A DNA stretch of 64,000 nt from Metabacillus rhizolycopersici (lineage in GTDB: Bacteria; Bacillota; Bacilli; Bacillales; Bacillaceae), in the NCBI RefSeq assembly GCF_020075705.1, contig NZ_JAIQUM010000016.1:21294-85293 (forward strand). Reading direction: 5' to 3'. The number at the start of each line of letters is the position of its first letter. Positions within the stretch are counted from its first letter, which is position 1. The notes beneath the pieces are model-generated. The model was given only the letters and a program-made list of their open reading frames with translations. It ran no database searches and was not told the DNA's origin. A program made the translations under genes and the position numbers. Below are positions 36,626 to 46,342 of the stretch, piece by piece.

Positions 36626-37897
36626 TTGAACAACACAAGTCATATAATAAAAGAAAAAGTCATATTAGTTGGTTGTCAGCTTCAAACAATGGAAGATGAT
36701 CATTTTCAATATTCCATGGATGAGCTTGCATCATTAACAAAAACAGCAAATGGAGAAGTGCTAATAGATTGTATACAAAAAAGAGATCGGCCCCACCCTG
36801 CTACATATATCGGAAAAGGGAAAGCTGAGGAATTATTGAATCTTGTAGAAGAACTTGAACCAGATATCGTGATTTTTAATGACGAATTGTCACCTAGTCA
36901 GTTACGAAATTTAGCAACGATATTGAATGTAAGGATTATTGACCGAACGCAATTAATATTAGATATTTTTGCGCAGCGAGCTAAATCAAAAGAGGGTAAG
37001 CTTCAGGTTGAATTAGCACAGCTTCAATATTTGTTACCGAGACTTGCTGGACAAGGTATTTCATTATCCCGTCAAGGTGGGGGAATTGGAACAAGAGGTC
37101 CAGGGGAGACACAGCTCGAAACAGATCGAAGACATATTCGGAATAGAATCCATGAAATTAAACAACAGCTTGCGACGGTTGTTAGCCACAGAAACCGTTA
37201 TCGAGAACGCCGTAAAAAAAATCAAGCTTTCCAAATTGCTCTCGTTGGCTATACAAATGCGGGGAAATCAACGATATTTAATCGTTTGACAACAGCTGGA
37301 AGCTTTGAAGAAGATTTGCTGTTTGCAACACTTGATCCAATGACTCGTAAAGTGTTATTTCCATCTAATTATCAAGCGCTTATTACAGATACGGTTGGGT
37401 TTATACAAGATCTCCCAACAACACTTGTTGCCGCTTTTCGCTCAACACTAGAGGAAGTAAAAGAGGCTAATCTAATTTTACATATAGTCGATAGTTCAAA
37501 TGAAGATTATGCAAACCATGAGCAAACAGTTTATAAGTTGCTTGAAGAATTGGAAATTACCGATATTCCTATTCTAATGGTCTACAATAAAATAGATGAT
37601 GCACCGGGTTCATTTGTCCCTTCGTCGAAAGAAGATTATATCCGGATTACTGCTTTTTCAAAAGATGATCTAAAAGTTTTAATGAATAGAGTAGAGAATT
37701 TTGCTAAAGATGTGATGAATCATTATTATGTACAAATACCAACTGACGAAGGTAGAATGATTTCTCAATTAAAAACAGAATCATTAATTGACAAGTTAAT
37801 CTTTAATGAAGAGAAAGAAGTTTACGAAATTGAAGGATTTGTTCTGCCATCTCATTCAATTAATGGTCAGTTAGAGAAGTTTGCGAAGAGAGGGTAA
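36626..37897 (+). CDS. hflX: GTPase HflX
   Basis: A ribosome-associated GTPase that rescues stalled or stressed ribosomes, 423 residues. The N-terminal HflX domain contains VGCQ and [35 protein letters not shown] is the linker signature. The GTPase domain has G1 GYTNAGKST (about residue 208), G3 [10 protein letters not shown] and G4 NKID. The TTG start lies 7 bases after AGGAAGGG. ynbB begins almost at its stop codon, so they form an operon, as in B. subtilis (ynbA-ynbB). Confidence 0.96.
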   Translation: MNNTSHIIKEKVILVGCQLQTMEDDHFQYSMDELASLTKTANGEVLIDCIQKRDRPHPATYIGKGKAEELLNLVEELEPDIVIFNDELSPSQLRNLATILNVRIIDRTQLILDIFAQRAKSKEGKLQVELAQLQYLLPRLAGQGISLSRQGGGIGTRGPGETQLETDRRHIRNRIHEIKQQLATVVSHRNRYRERRKKNQAFQIALVGYTNAGKSTIFNRLTTAGSFEEDLLFATLDPMTRKVLFPSNYQALITDTVGFIQDLPTTLVAAFRSTLEEVKEANLILHIVDSSNEDYANHEQTVYKLLEELEITDIPILMVYNKIDDAPGSFVPSSKEDYIRITAFSKDDLKVLMNRVENFAKDVMNHYYVQIPTDEGRMISQLKTESLIDKLIFNEEKEVYEIEGFVLPSHSINGQLEKFAKRG

Positions 37898-37902
37898 GGA
37901 TG

Positions 37903-39177
37903 ATGTTTAAGAATTTTAAGCACGGAACTAAAATTGCACCTATTGTGAAAAAAGTTGAAAATAAGATTAAAAATGTGCACGAGCAAATTGATAGACAAAG
38001 CGAAGCGAATCAATTTCGTGTGTTGCGAAGTTTTCAAAATTATCGTGTGAGCGATTCACATTTTATGCCGACAACAGGATATGGCTATGACGATACCGGA
38101 AGAGATACATTAGAAGAAATCTACGCAGATGTTTTTGGTGCGGAATCAGGATTAGTAAGACCACAAATCATTTCTGGAACCCATGCCATCTCAATTGCGT
38201 TATTCGGTGTTTTAAGACCTGGAGATGAACTGATCTATATTACAGGCAAGCCATATGATACACTTGAGGAAATTGTTGGGATAAGAGGTAGTGGAATTGG
38301 ATCATTAAAGGAATTTCAAATTGATTATCAAACAGTCGATTTAAGCGAAAATGGATCCGTCGATTTTGAAGCCGTAAAAGACGCGATTACTCCAAAAACA
38401 AAAATGATAGGTATACAGCGATCGAAAGGTTATGCAACCCGACCTTCTTTTACAGTGGCACAAATACAAGAAATGATCGCATTTGTAAAATCAATTAGAG
38501 AAGATCTTGTCGTTTTTGTAGATAATTGCTATGGAGAATTTGTCGAAGACTTAGAACCGTGTCATGTAGGTGCTGATTTAATGGCAGGATCGTTGATAAA
38601 AAATCCTGGTGGAGGTATAGCGAAAACTGGGGGATATATTGTTGGGAAACAATCTTTAGTTGAAGCATGCTCATACCGCATGACCTCACCGGGTATTGGG
38701 GCAGAAGCTGGTGCTTCCTTATATAGCTTACAAGAAATGTATCAAGGATTCTTTTTAGCGCCACATATCGTAGGACAAGCCTTAAAAGGAGCTGTTTTTA
38801 CATCAGCCTTTTTAGAGGAAATCGGGTTGCAGACGAATCCTTCGTGGGATCATATCAGAACAGATTTAATCCAATCGGTTCAATTCGATGATCCAAAGCT
38901 GATGGTGGCTTTTTGTCAGGCGATTCAATATGCCTCTCCAATTAATTCACATGTAACACCATATCCAAACTACATGCCTGGATATGAAGATGATGTAATT
39001 ATGGCTGCAGGAACATTTATTCAAGGTGCTAGTATAGAATTATCGGCTGATGGTCCGATTAGAGCACCGTACGTTGCCTATGTACAAGGTGGACTGACCT
39101 ATTCCCATGTGAAAATTGCGATTTGTTCTGCTATTGATTCACTAGTAGATCAGGAATTAATCTCGATAAATAGCTAA
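37903..39177 (+). CDS. ynbB: PLP-dependent YnbB (aluminium resistance/methionine gamma-lyase-like)
   Basis: A fold-type I pyridoxal-phosphate enzyme of 424 residues, in the family annotated as aluminium resistance or cystathionine-lyase-like proteins. The block TTGYGYDDTGRDTLE (about residue 53) and RSKGYATRPSF are family marks. SLIKNPGGGIAKTGGY (about 224) holds the PLP lysine. Two ATGs are possible (37900, 37903); the second gives the better spacing from GAGAGGG. It is coupled to hflX and lies immediately upstream of glnR. The true substrate is not known. Confidence 0.93.
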   Translation: MFKNFKHGTKIAPIVKKVENKIKNVHEQIDRQSEANQFRVLRSFQNYRVSDSHFMPTTGYGYDDTGRDTLEEIYADVFGAESGLVRPQIISGTHAISIALFGVLRPGDELIYITGKPYDTLEEIVGIRGSGIGSLKEFQIDYQTVDLSENGSVDFEAVKDAITPKTKMIGIQRSKGYATRPSFTVAQIQEMIAFVKSIREDLVVFVDNCYGEFVEDLEPCHVGADLMAGSLIKNPGGGIAKTGGYIVGKQSLVEACSYRMTSPGIGAEAGASLYSLQEMYQGFFLAPHIVGQALKGAVFTSAFLEEIGLQTNPSWDHIRTDLIQSVQFDDPKLMVAFCQAIQYASPINSHVTPYPNYMPGYEDDVIMAAGTFIQGASIELSADGPIRAPYVAYVQGGLTYSHVKIAICSAIDSLVDQELISINS

Positions 39178-39190
39178 CTATTAAAATCTA

Positions 39191-39207
39191 TGTTATTTTT
39201 CCTCACA
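39191..39207 (+). promoter_or_regulatory. GlnR/TnrA box 1
   Basis: TGTTATTTTTCCTCACA is a perfect match to TGTNA-N7-TNACA. It is centred 23 bases upstream of box 2. Confidence 0.8.
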
Positions 39208-39212
39208 TCCAC

Positions 39213-39241
39213 TTGACACATAATGTAACGTGAAATATAAT
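39213..39241 (+). promoter_or_regulatory. glnR-glnA promoter with GlnR box 2 over the -35
   Basis: TTGACA, a 17-base spacer, then TATAAT: a full consensus sigma-A promoter. GlnR box 2 (TGACACATAATGTAACG, 39214-39230, two mismatches) overlaps the -35 element, so GlnR bound there would block RNA polymerase. Confidence 0.88.
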
Positions 39242-39271
39242 CAAATTAGTTATTACAAAGGAGACAATAAC

Positions 39272-39676
39272 ATGAGTGATAACATTCGCCGCTCAATGCC
39301 ATTATTTCCAATAGGAATTGTTATGCAGCTCACAGAACTCTCTGCTCGACAAATTCGATATTATGAAGAAAATGAATTGATTTTTCCTGCTAGAACAGAC
39401 ACGAATAGGAGAGTCTTTTCTTTCCATGATGTCGATAAATTATTGGAGATTCGTTCATTAATTGAACAAGGTGTTAACTTGGCGGGAATTAAACAAATTT
39501 TCTTTCGTAAAGAAAACGCACATAATGAAGGCCAACTAGAGCAACCTAAAACTGTTGAAAAGCCTGAATTAAGTGATACAGAACTGCGGAAACTTCTGAA
39601 ATCAGAATTAATGCAAGCTGGTCGATTTAATCAATCAACCTTAAGACAAGGTGACATGTCACGATTTTTCAAATGA
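39272..39676 (+). CDS. glnR: Glutamine synthetase repressor GlnR
   Basis: MerR-family repressor of the glutamine synthetase operon, 134 residues. In B. subtilis it is activated by feedback-inhibited glutamine synthetase. The start at 39272 follows AAAGGAGAC and gives [20 protein letters not shown], the usual N-terminus; the ATG at 39230 lies within the operator region. The winged-helix part contains [17 protein letters not shown]. The C-terminal RQGDMSRFF, which senses glutamine synthetase, is intact. It represses its own operon through the two boxes upstream. Confidence 0.98.
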   Translation: MSDNIRRSMPLFPIGIVMQLTELSARQIRYYEENELIFPARTDTNRRVFSFHDVDKLLEIRSLIEQGVNLAGIKQIFFRKENAHNEGQLEQPKTVEKPELSDTELRKLLKSELMQAGRFNQSTLRQGDMSRFFK

Positions 39677-39729
39677 TTTTTAGAAAGTTACAATTAAAAT
39701 GAATTTTTTCCTAGAGGAGATGATTTTCA

Positions 39730-41064
39730 ATGTCTAAATATTCAAGAGAAGATATTCAAAGTCTAGTAAAAGAAAACAATGTCAAATACATTCGATTACA
39801 ATTTACAGATGTTCTTGGAACTGTTAAAAACGTTGAAATACCAGTTAGTCAGCTTGATAAAGCACTAGACAACAAAATGATGTTTGATGGTTCTTCGATT
39901 GAAGGTTTTGTCCGTATTGAAGAATCTGATATGTATTTATTTCCAGATTTAGATACTTTCGTCATCTTCCCTTGGACAGCAGAAAAGGGTAAGGTAGCGC
40001 GCTTTATTTGTGATATTTATAACCCAGATGGAACTGCATTTGCAGGGGATCCTCGTAACAATTTACGCCGACTATTAGAAGAAATGGAAGAGCTTGGATT
40101 TACAGAATTTAACTTAGGACCTGAGCCAGAATTCTTCTTGTTTAAACTAGACGAAAAGGGCGAACCGACACTAGAACTAAACGATAATGGTGGTTACTTT
40201 GATTTAGCGCCAACAGACTTAGGTGAAAACTGCCGTCGTGATATCGTGTTAGAACTTGAAGAAATGGGCTTCGAAATCGAGGCTTCTCACCATGAGGTAG
40301 CACCAGGACAACATGAAATTGACTTTAAATATGCTGGCGCAATTAAAGCGTGTGATGATATCCAAACTTTTAAATTAGTTGTTAAAACAATTGCTCGTAA
40401 ACATGGATTACATGCTACGTTTATGCCAAAGCCATTATTTGGTGTAAATGGATCAGGGATGCACATGAACTTATCGTTATTCCGAAATGGTGAAAATGCA
40501 TTTTTGGATGAGAACAGTGATCTTCAATTAAGTGATACAGCTAGACAATTTATTGCAGGTATTATCAAACATGCACCAGCATTCACTGCGGTAACAAATC
40601 CATTAGTTAATTCATATAAACGTCTTGTACCAGGTTATGAAGCACCATGTTATGTTGCTTGGTCTGCACAAAATAGAAGTCCATTAATTCGTATTCCAGC
40701 TTCTCGTGGATTAAGCACGCGTGTTGAAGTTCGTAGCGTAGATCCTGCAGCGAACCCATACTTAGCAATGAGTGTACTTTTAGCTGCAGGTCTTGATGGA
40801 ATTAAGAATAATCTCGAAGCGCCGAAACCAATTGACCGTAACATCTATGTAATGACGAAAGAAGAGCGCGTTGAAAATGGGATTGTTGATTTACCAGCAA
40901 CACTTGCTCAAGCTTTAGAAGTATTAAAAACAGACAGCACAATGAAGCATGCACTAGGTGAGCACTTATTTGAGCACTTCATTGAAGCGAAAGAAATTGA
41001 GTGGGATATGTTCCGTACACACGTACATCCATGGGAAAGAGAACAATACATGTCTCAATATTAA
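39730..41064 (+). CDS. glnA: Glutamine synthetase type I
   Basis: ATP-dependent synthesis of glutamine from glutamate and ammonia; 444 residues, the Gram-positive GSI-alpha form. The beta-grasp domain has FDGSSIEGF (about residue 52). The catalytic domain has [24 protein letters not shown] and the ATP-site [22 protein letters not shown] and [13 protein letters not shown] follow. The arginine of the Gram-positive feedback-inhibition segment near the N-terminus appears present (GFVRIEESD). AGAGGAG precedes the ATG. It forms an operon with glnR, ended by a terminator. Confidence 0.98.
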   Translation: MSKYSREDIQSLVKENNVKYIRLQFTDVLGTVKNVEIPVSQLDKALDNKMMFDGSSIEGFVRIEESDMYLFPDLDTFVIFPWTAEKGKVARFICDIYNPDGTAFAGDPRNNLRRLLEEMEELGFTEFNLGPEPEFFLFKLDEKGEPTLELNDNGGYFDLAPTDLGENCRRDIVLELEEMGFEIEASHHEVAPGQHEIDFKYAGAIKACDDIQTFKLVVKTIARKHGLHATFMPKPLFGVNGSGMHMNLSLFRNGENAFLDENSDLQLSDTARQFIAGIIKHAPAFTAVTNPLVNSYKRLVPGYEAPCYVAWSAQNRSPLIRIPASRGLSTRVEVRSVDPAANPYLAMSVLLAAGLDGIKNNLEAPKPIDRNIYVMTKEERVENGIVDLPATLAQALEVLKTDSTMKHALGEHLFEHFIEAKEIEWDMFRTHVHPWEREQYMSQY

Positions 41065-41070
41065 TCACTG

Positions 41071-41105
41071 AAAGCCTTGATACGACTAGTATCGGGGCTT
41101 TTTTT
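41071..41105 (+). terminator. Terminator of glnR-glnA
   Basis: AAAGCCTTGATAC / GTATCGGGGCTTT stem, loop GACTA, then a T run. Confidence 0.93.
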
Positions 41106-41186
41106 ACATCGGGCAATTCAATAGTTTTCCGCCTATTTTAGTAACTGCCCGATTTTTGCCCGATTTTATTTCAAAAAAATTATTCA

Positions 41187-41325
41187 AGGACATTCTTCAT
41201 GTGCTCCTCGAATTTGTTCATTACGTCAATATCGCTTTTTTTACTTATGTGAGAATAAACATCAGATATAATTTGTATGTTACCATGTCCTAAACGTTCT
41301 TGGATATATTTCATGTCAGATTCAA
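41187..41325 (-). pseudogene. Tyrosine recombinase (phage integrase) C-terminal relic
   Basis: The minus strand reads MKYIQERLGHGNIQIISDVY, then SHISKKSDIDVMNKFEEHMK and a stop. This is the last 45 residues of a phage-type integrase, including the LGH histidine and the nucleophile tyrosine (DVYSHI). The rest has been replaced by the cupin gene, whose stop codon directly abuts it. Repeated TGCCCGATTTT just downstream of glnA may be part of the old attachment region. Confidence 0.85.
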
Positions 41326-41934
41326 TTAATAGTTGTAGTATCCAGTTGGAGGCTGCATTTGTTCTGCGTAGTACTGTTGCTGATGGGGTTGATACGTCCC
41401 AGGTTGGTTACCGCACCATTTCGGTGGGCCTAAGACGTGAGATGCTTGTATTGGCGCTACGGCACGATTGTATTCATCTGGATTTATACAGTATGCAAGG
41501 TGCATAATATCTGCGGGAGTAAAGCGGAGAAAATCCGAACCATAGACAATATCGGGAGTGGGCTTGTCAAATATTGTTAGCATGTGTGTCTGGTCTTTGA
41601 GGGCCACAATCCAATGGAACCATCCCTTCGGAAGTACGATATTTTGACCTTGAGTTAGTCGGTATGTCATAAGCTTTCGTGTAAAAGGATTGAAAATAGC
41701 GACACTTGCTTCTCCAGATATGATAAAAACGAGTTCGTTTACATTCGTATGCCAATGTGGTTGAATGATAAATCCTCTACTCATATGCACATTAAAAAAG
41801 CCAGTTTTTATCGATGGAAGTTGCGCGGCAAACATTTGAGTTATGTAGTTCTGTGAATTGAGCTTGTAATTTAATACTTTAGTGGAATCAGCAACAAGTG
41901 ATAGTGATGGGGATTGCAACACATTATCTAACAT
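41326..41934 (-). CDS. Cupin-domain protein (oxalate-decarboxylase-like single cupin)
   Basis: A 202-residue single-cupin protein. Metal-binding motif 1 is in QPHWHTNVNELVFIISGEAS (about residues 58-77). The second motif is reduced to LPKGWFHWIV. The C-terminal 30 residues are Gln/Tyr/Pro rich (QPHQQQYYAEQMQPPTGYYN), as in proteins of the spore surface. AAAGGGAGG precedes the ATG. Single-cupin relatives occur among spore coat proteins, so a coat role is plausible but unproven. Confidence 0.8.
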   Translation of the reverse strand: MLDNVLQSPSLSLVADSTKVLNYKLNSQNYITQMFAAQLPSIKTGFFNVHMSRGFIIQPHWHTNVNELVFIISGEASVAIFNPFTRKLMTYRLTQGQNIVLPKGWFHWIVALKDQTHMLTIFDKPTPDIVYGSDFLRFTPADIMHLAYCINPDEYNRAVAPIQASHVLGPPKWCGNQPGTYQPHQQQYYAEQMQPPTGYYNY

Positions 41935-42015
41935 TATTATTCTACCTCCCTTTATGAGCTATAACAGGAAGAAATCCCTAATCTCAAGATACAAGTGTAG
42001 CAAAAAAAGTTGGGC

Positions 42016-42046
42016 CGGGGATAACTACCTGTAAAGAATTAGGTAC
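42016..42046. repeat. Possible end fragment of a TTATCCC-family repeat
   Basis: GGGGATAACTACCTGTAAAG followed by AATTAGGTA carries one terminal box in inverted orientation and a TACCT/AGGTA stem. The remainder of 41935-42486 shows no convincing gene. Confidence 0.3.
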
Positions 42047-42486
42047 GTCTCACATTATAAAGGGATATGTTCCATCGAATCCTTTTATTCACTGCTACGT
42101 TTTTTTCTAAATGATTCTTATAAAGTGTTTAACATAGTCACTACGCGTTTTTTACTAATTCGCAATAGCATTGGACATTGGATGACATTCGGTAAAGTTA
42201 CAACACCGTTTTTTGTTAAATTTATTAAATAGGTTATGAAACGCTTCAATAAACTGAGGATAAATTTTATCATCCAATTTTGAAGCATAGGATGCGGAAA
42301 GGTGACGACTAATAAAACTACGTTTATCGTAAGTGAGAGGATAATGATAGCTCTTAAAAGTATAATGTTTCTCAAGGAAAAGAATAGAATATATTTTCGT
42401 ATTCTAATAAAGTTTCGTATTTATATCAAAAATATTAAATTTTATCTGTATTTCATTGATGATGACAGCTTTATCAAAGGGAGTAA

Positions 42487-42515
42487 ATAAAAAAGCCTGC
42501 CGATGGGCAGACTTT
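42487..42515 (-). terminator. Terminator of lexA
   Basis: On the minus strand: AAGTCTGCC / GGCAGGCTT stem with loop CATC and TTTTTT. Confidence 0.9.
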
Positions 42516-43138
42516 TAGTGAATCGTACGATAAACTCCAATAACTTTCCCTAAAATACTTACATTTCGTAAAATAATTGGTTCCATTGTTGAGTTTTCTG
42601 GTTGGAGACGAATATAATCCTTCTCCATAAAGAATCGTTTACACGTTGCTTCATCATCTTCTGTCATTGCTATGATAATATCTCCATTATTTGCAGTTTG
42701 CTGTTGTCTAACAATGACCATATCTCCATTCAATATACCAGCCTCTATCATACTTTCACCCATAATTTCCAGCATAAACACATGCTCGTCATCTGTAACG
42801 TATCGATCGGGCAGTGGGAAATATTCTTCCACATTTTCGATTGCTGTAATGGGAATGCCAGCTGTTACTTTGCCAATCACAGGTACATTGATGACTTTGC
42901 TTTTAGGAATATGTTGGGTTTCTTCATCTTCCAATATTTCAATCGCTCTTGGTTTTGTTGGATCTCGCCTAATTAAACCCTTTGATTCTAATCTAGCTAA
43001 ATGGCCATGAACAGTTGAGCTAGATGCTAAACCAACAGCTTCACCAATTTCACGAACGGATGGCGGATAACCCTTTCTTTGAACTTCATCTTTTATAAAA
43101 TTTAAGATATCTTGCTGCCTTTTTGATAGTTTCGTCAT
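42515..43138 (-). CDS. lexA: SOS repressor LexA
   Basis: LexA represses SOS genes and self-cleaves when stimulated by RecA filaments. I chose the ATG at 43138, giving [20 protein letters not shown] and 207 residues; GAGGTG lies 12-13 bases before it and the ATG at 43150 is within the leader. The winged helix includes [20 protein letters not shown]. The cleavage bond is Ala-Gly in VTAGIPI (about residue 91). The catalytic serine is in MGESMI and the lysine in ATCKRF. Divergent from yneA, with LexA boxes between them providing autoregulation. Confidence 0.98.
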   Translation of the reverse strand: MTKLSKRQQDILNFIKDEVQRKGYPPSVREIGEAVGLASSSTVHGHLARLESKGLIRRDPTKPRAIEILEDEETQHIPKSKVINVPVIGKVTAGIPITAIENVEEYFPLPDRYVTDDEHVFMLEIMGESMIEAGILNGDMVIVRQQQTANNGDIIIAMTEDDEATCKRFFMEKDYIRLQPENSTMEPIILRNVSILGKVIGVYRTIH

Positions 43139-43174
43139 CCCATTTAACACCTCGGATTCCTATAATTTATGTAT

Positions 43175-43203
43175 AGTATAGCATCTTTTACCTATAAGTA
43201 CAA
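43175..43203 (-). promoter_or_regulatory. Sigma-A promoter of lexA
   Basis: On the minus strand: TTGTAC, 17 bases, TATACT with an extended TG. The -35 overlaps LexA box 1. Confidence 0.75.
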
Positions 43204-43214
43204 ACGTAGGTTCG
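43201..43214. promoter_or_regulatory. LexA box 1 of the lexA/yneA intergenic region
   Basis: CAAACGTAGGTTCG, one mismatch to CGAACNNNNGTTCG, over the lexA -35. Confidence 0.8.
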
Positions 43215-43224
43215 AAAAAAAGGG

Positions 43225-43253
43225 TTGACTGGAACAATTGTTCGTTTTATACT
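43225..43253 (+). promoter_or_regulatory. Sigma-A promoter of yneA with LexA box 2 in the spacer
   Basis: TTGACT, a 17-base spacer, TATACT. The spacer is occupied by GGAACAATTGTTCG (43231-43244), a perfect GAAC-N4-GTTC core, so bound LexA must occlude the promoter. Confidence 0.9.
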
Positions 43254-43266
43254 TTAGTTATTAATA

Positions 43267-43280
43267 CGAACGAATATTCC
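43267..43280 (+). promoter_or_regulatory. LexA box 3, downstream of the yneA promoter
   Basis: CGAACGAATATTCC, two mismatches to consensus, just after the expected transcription start. Confidence 0.6.
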
Positions 43281-43295
43281 TATGAGGTGGTAAAA

Positions 43296-43607
43296 TTGAA
43301 AAAAGAAACAATGTTTTATATCCTATCATTCTTTTTTGTGTTTTTAGCTGTTGCAGGAGCTATTACTTATACTGGTAATCATGAAGATTTAGAAAAATTT
43401 CATCAAGTGAAAATTGAAGACGGCGATAGTTTATGGAGTATTGCTGATAGATTCTACGAAAAAACCGATATCTCAAAACAAGAATTTGTAACATGGGTTC
43501 AAGAAAAAAATGAACTCCAAACTAGTATTATTAAACCAGGAGATTTCGTGTTTGTACCGGTTAAAAAAGAAAATGGATATCAAATTGAACAAATTGCAAG
43601 TGAATAA
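43296..43607 (+). CDS. yneA: SOS cell-division suppressor YneA (LysM domain)
   Basis: YneA halts division during DNA damage in Bacillus. The start is the TTG at 43296, 5 bases after GAGGTGG; the GTG at 43287 lies within that site. The 103-residue product has an N-terminal membrane helix (FYILSFFFVFLAVAGAITYT) and an extracellular LysM domain (QVKIEDGDSLWSIADRFYEK to PGDFVFVPV), as in B. subtilis YneA. It leads the SOS operon and is followed by yneB after 60 bases. Confidence 0.95.
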   Translation: MKKETMFYILSFFFVFLAVAGAITYTGNHEDLEKFHQVKIEDGDSLWSIADRFYEKTDISKQEFVTWVQEKNELQTSIIKPGDFVFVPVKKENGYQIEQIASE

Positions 43608-43651
43608 TTGTTATAATAGAATTGATTTAAATGAAAATGATCGATAAATGA

Positions 43652-44338
<687 letters not shown>

Positions 44339-44574
44339 TCATTACTTTCCCTCTAAAATCCAAACATAAGTAAAATGCGTTGGAGTTGTTATTTGTTCCT
44401 CTTTTTAGTATTATGGCAAGTATGAATTATTTTTGATTAAATCAAAAATGACAGCCTAATTCTATTAGGGCTAAGCTGCATGATCTATTTGAGGAGTAAA
44501 GCGATTACTGCAGATCCGAATAGATATTGCTAAAAACTTGTTATACTTGTAAGTTGAGAGGAGAATTATTTATT

Positions 44575-44805
44575 ATGCTACCTAAAGAAAAACTCGATCG
44601 TATAAATGAATTATCAAAAAAGTCTAAAATGGAAGGCTTAACAGCTAAGGAACAAGAAGAACAACAATTGCTACGTCAGCAATATTTACAAGTTTTTCGT
44701 TCTTCGATGAAAAATACGTTAAAAGGTGTAACGATCGTTGATCCAAACGGAAATGACGTAACACCACAGAAATTAAAAGATGATAAAAAACATAATCTTC
44801 ATTAA
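44575..44805 (+). CDS. ynzC: YnzC (DUF896)
   Basis: A 76-residue helical protein of the DUF896/UPF0291 family. The start at 44575 follows GAGAGGAGA and gives MLPKEKLDRINELSKKSKME. The family block LTAKEQEEQQLLRQQYLQVF and a C-terminal IVDPNGNDVTP are present. In B. subtilis it is the third gene of the yneA SOS operon. Here 236 bases separate it from yneB, and a TATACT at 44542 could be its own -10, so SOS co-transcription is less sure. Confidence 0.94.
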   Translation: MLPKEKLDRINELSKKSKMEGLTAKEQEEQQLLRQQYLQVFRSSMKNTLKGVTIVDPNGNDVTPQKLKDDKKHNLH

Positions 44806-44807
44806 CT

Positions 44808-44838
44808 AAGAATAAATCATTAGGATTTATTCTTTTTT
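44808..44838 (+). terminator. Terminator after ynzC
   Basis: AAGAATAAATC / GATTTATTCTT stem followed by TTTTT. Confidence 0.85.
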
Positions 44839-45121
44839 ATATGCGCATACTACAATTGGTACCGTTGCGTCAGAGGAAAAAGTACTAGCAGAGTAAAGGT
44901 AGTATTTCAAACATGATTGGATTAAGAGTTATGGGGTTGGCCTTCGTTTGGTAGTAATAAATATCCGAAATACTTTGTTGAGTTTCACTAAAAATCATTG
45001 GGGAATAAACTAAATTCTCTCGATGGAAGTCACTTTTCAAGTGAGTATAGACATAAAAGATGTGGATATCGTTACTGATTTTTGCGACTGTGGAAGGAAT
45101 GAAAAATGAAAAGCTGACAAC

Positions 45122-45187
45122 TTCGACAAAAATAGTGTCTTCTTTCTCCGTCGTAAGACAATTCTTGCTCAAACATTCTAATATAAT
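45122..45187 (+). promoter_or_regulatory. Spo0A box and -10 region of sirA
   Basis: The reverse strand at 45122-45130 reads TTTGTCGAA, a full match to the Spo0A box core. A weaker box-like TGTCTTA lies on the reverse strand at 45154-45160, where the -35 should be. TATAAT is at 45182-45187, with no consensus -35. This is the layout expected for a Spo0A-activated sigma-A promoter. The remainder of 44839-45121 shows nothing. Confidence 0.6.
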
Positions 45188-45219
45188 GAAGAAATAGGAT
45201 GATAGAGGAGGAGTGGAAA

Positions 45220-45666
45220 GTGAGACACTATTATATTTATTTAATAGAAGAGGAATTTGCAAGTCACTACTTTGGTCGTGAGTCAAAAATTTTTCACCTG
45301 TTTCAGGATTTTCACTGGACCACAGTTCGCTCAAATCATAACGATACCCTTGAAAAGCAAATAAATTTTATTACAAGGCCGATACCGATGCAAAAGATAA
45401 ATCAGTTACTTGAGACAAACTTAGTAAATCGTGTTCTCGATCAAAAGGTAAATCATGTTCATAAAATCGAGCTGAATGATCAGCGTGGGAATGCTACAAT
45501 AATTGTGAAAAAACGTTACCTCGAGCTCATATCTTACGGAAGCTATGAGGCAGAAACGATTTTTTTTGAGGTGTTAAGAAAATTCGATCCATGTTTTTTA
45601 GCGATGGATTTGAATGGCGAAAGATATGGGTGGCTAAATCCAATAAAAGAAAGAAATTTTGTTTAA
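45220..45666 (+). CDS. sirA: SirA (YneE), sporulation inhibitor of replication
   Basis: SirA binds domain I of DnaA and blocks new rounds of replication at the onset of sporulation in B. subtilis. I chose the GTG at 45220 because AGGAGGAG is about 6 bases upstream and the product then has 148 residues, the B. subtilis length. The ATG at 45199 lies before the ribosome site. It begins RHYYIYLIEEEFASHYFGRE. The C-terminal FFEVLRKFDPCFLAMDLNGE and YGWLNPIKERNFV are close to those of SirA. Confidence 0.95.
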   Translation: MRHYYIYLIEEEFASHYFGRESKIFHLFQDFHWTTVRSNHNDTLEKQINFITRPIPMQKINQLLETNLVNRVLDQKVNHVHKIELNDQRGNATIIVKKRYLELISYGSYEAETIFFEVLRKFDPCFLAMDLNGERYGWLNPIKERNFV

Positions 45667-45751
45667 ATATGAAGAAAAAATACAGCAAATGTTGTATAAT
45701 ATCAAAGGGTTTAGTACACTGTAAGTTAGACAGCAAGAAGGAGGAAATTAT

Positions 45752-45970
45752 ATGGAGTTATGGGTTGTTATTCTAGTAGGCGTTCTAGCACTACTTGCTG
45801 GAATTGCACTAGGGTTTTTCATTGCGCGTAAATATATGATGAATTATCTAAAGAAGAATCCACCAATCAATGAACAAATGTTAAAAATGATGATGATGCA
45901 AATGGGGATGAAACCATCACAAAAGAAAATTAACCAAATGATGAAACAAATGCAAGGTCAAATGAAATAA
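45752..45970 (+). CDS. yneF: YneF, small membrane protein (UPF0154)
   Basis: A 72-residue protein with one N-terminal transmembrane helix ([20 protein letters not shown]) followed by a basic segment ([20 protein letters not shown]). The tail is Met/Gln/Lys rich ([19 protein letters not shown]). This fits UPF0154/YneF. AAGGAGG precedes the ATG by 8 bases. The order sirA-yneF is that of B. subtilis. Its function is unknown. Confidence 0.96.
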   Translation: MELWVVILVGVLALLAGIALGFFIARKYMMNYLKKNPPINEQMLKMMMMQMGMKPSQKKINQMMKQMQGQMK

Positions 45971-46097
45971 TAAACGTTGATATATCAAGGTTTTAAGCGG
46001 TTTATACAATGAAATTATCTTCTCTAAATATAGAGGTTGGTGAATCTTTCATTGTCATTTTTATAACAAATTGCTTAATCCTTCTTATAACAATTAC

Positions 46098-46145
46098 AAA
46101 ACCACTTTTTCTGTTGGAAAATTCAGCAGGAAGGTGGTTTTTTTG
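46098..46145 (+). terminator. Terminator downstream of yneF
   Basis: AAACCAC-TTT-TCTG paired with CAGG-AA-GTGGTTT, then TTTTTTG. Confidence 0.85.
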
Positions 46146-46337
46146 TGTTCTTAGAAGATGTTTTAACAGAGTACTTTTAACCATTGTGAAGCTAAAGGAT
46201 TTACGCCAAAAACAATGAAAAATAAGCGTCAAGAGTTGAAGCAATTAAAACAATTTCTGATTGAAAAGAGAGGGATTACAGAACTAGAAAGTATCACTGT
46301 TCATGATTTAAAAGCATATGTGAGATTAAAACTTTGA
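46144..46337 (+). pseudogene. Tyrosine recombinase N-terminal (SAM-like) domain relic
   Basis: LEDVLTEYF, then after a one-base shift HCEAKGFTPKTMKNKRQELK and FLIEKRGITELESITVHDLK, ending at TGA (46335). This is the core-binding N-terminal domain of a XerC/D-like or phage integrase. The catalytic domain is missing. Confidence 0.8.
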
Positions 46338-46342
46338 CACAA

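Noticed and set aside
42118..42375. 85-codon minus-strand frame with a hydrophobic start
   Set aside because: It starts with TTG without a ribosome site, in an AT-rich gap. The membrane-like composition is expected by chance there.
44885..45334. 149-codon minus-strand frame overlapping sirA
   Set aside because: It overlaps the Spo0A box, the promoter and the first 115 bases of sirA, and resembles no family.
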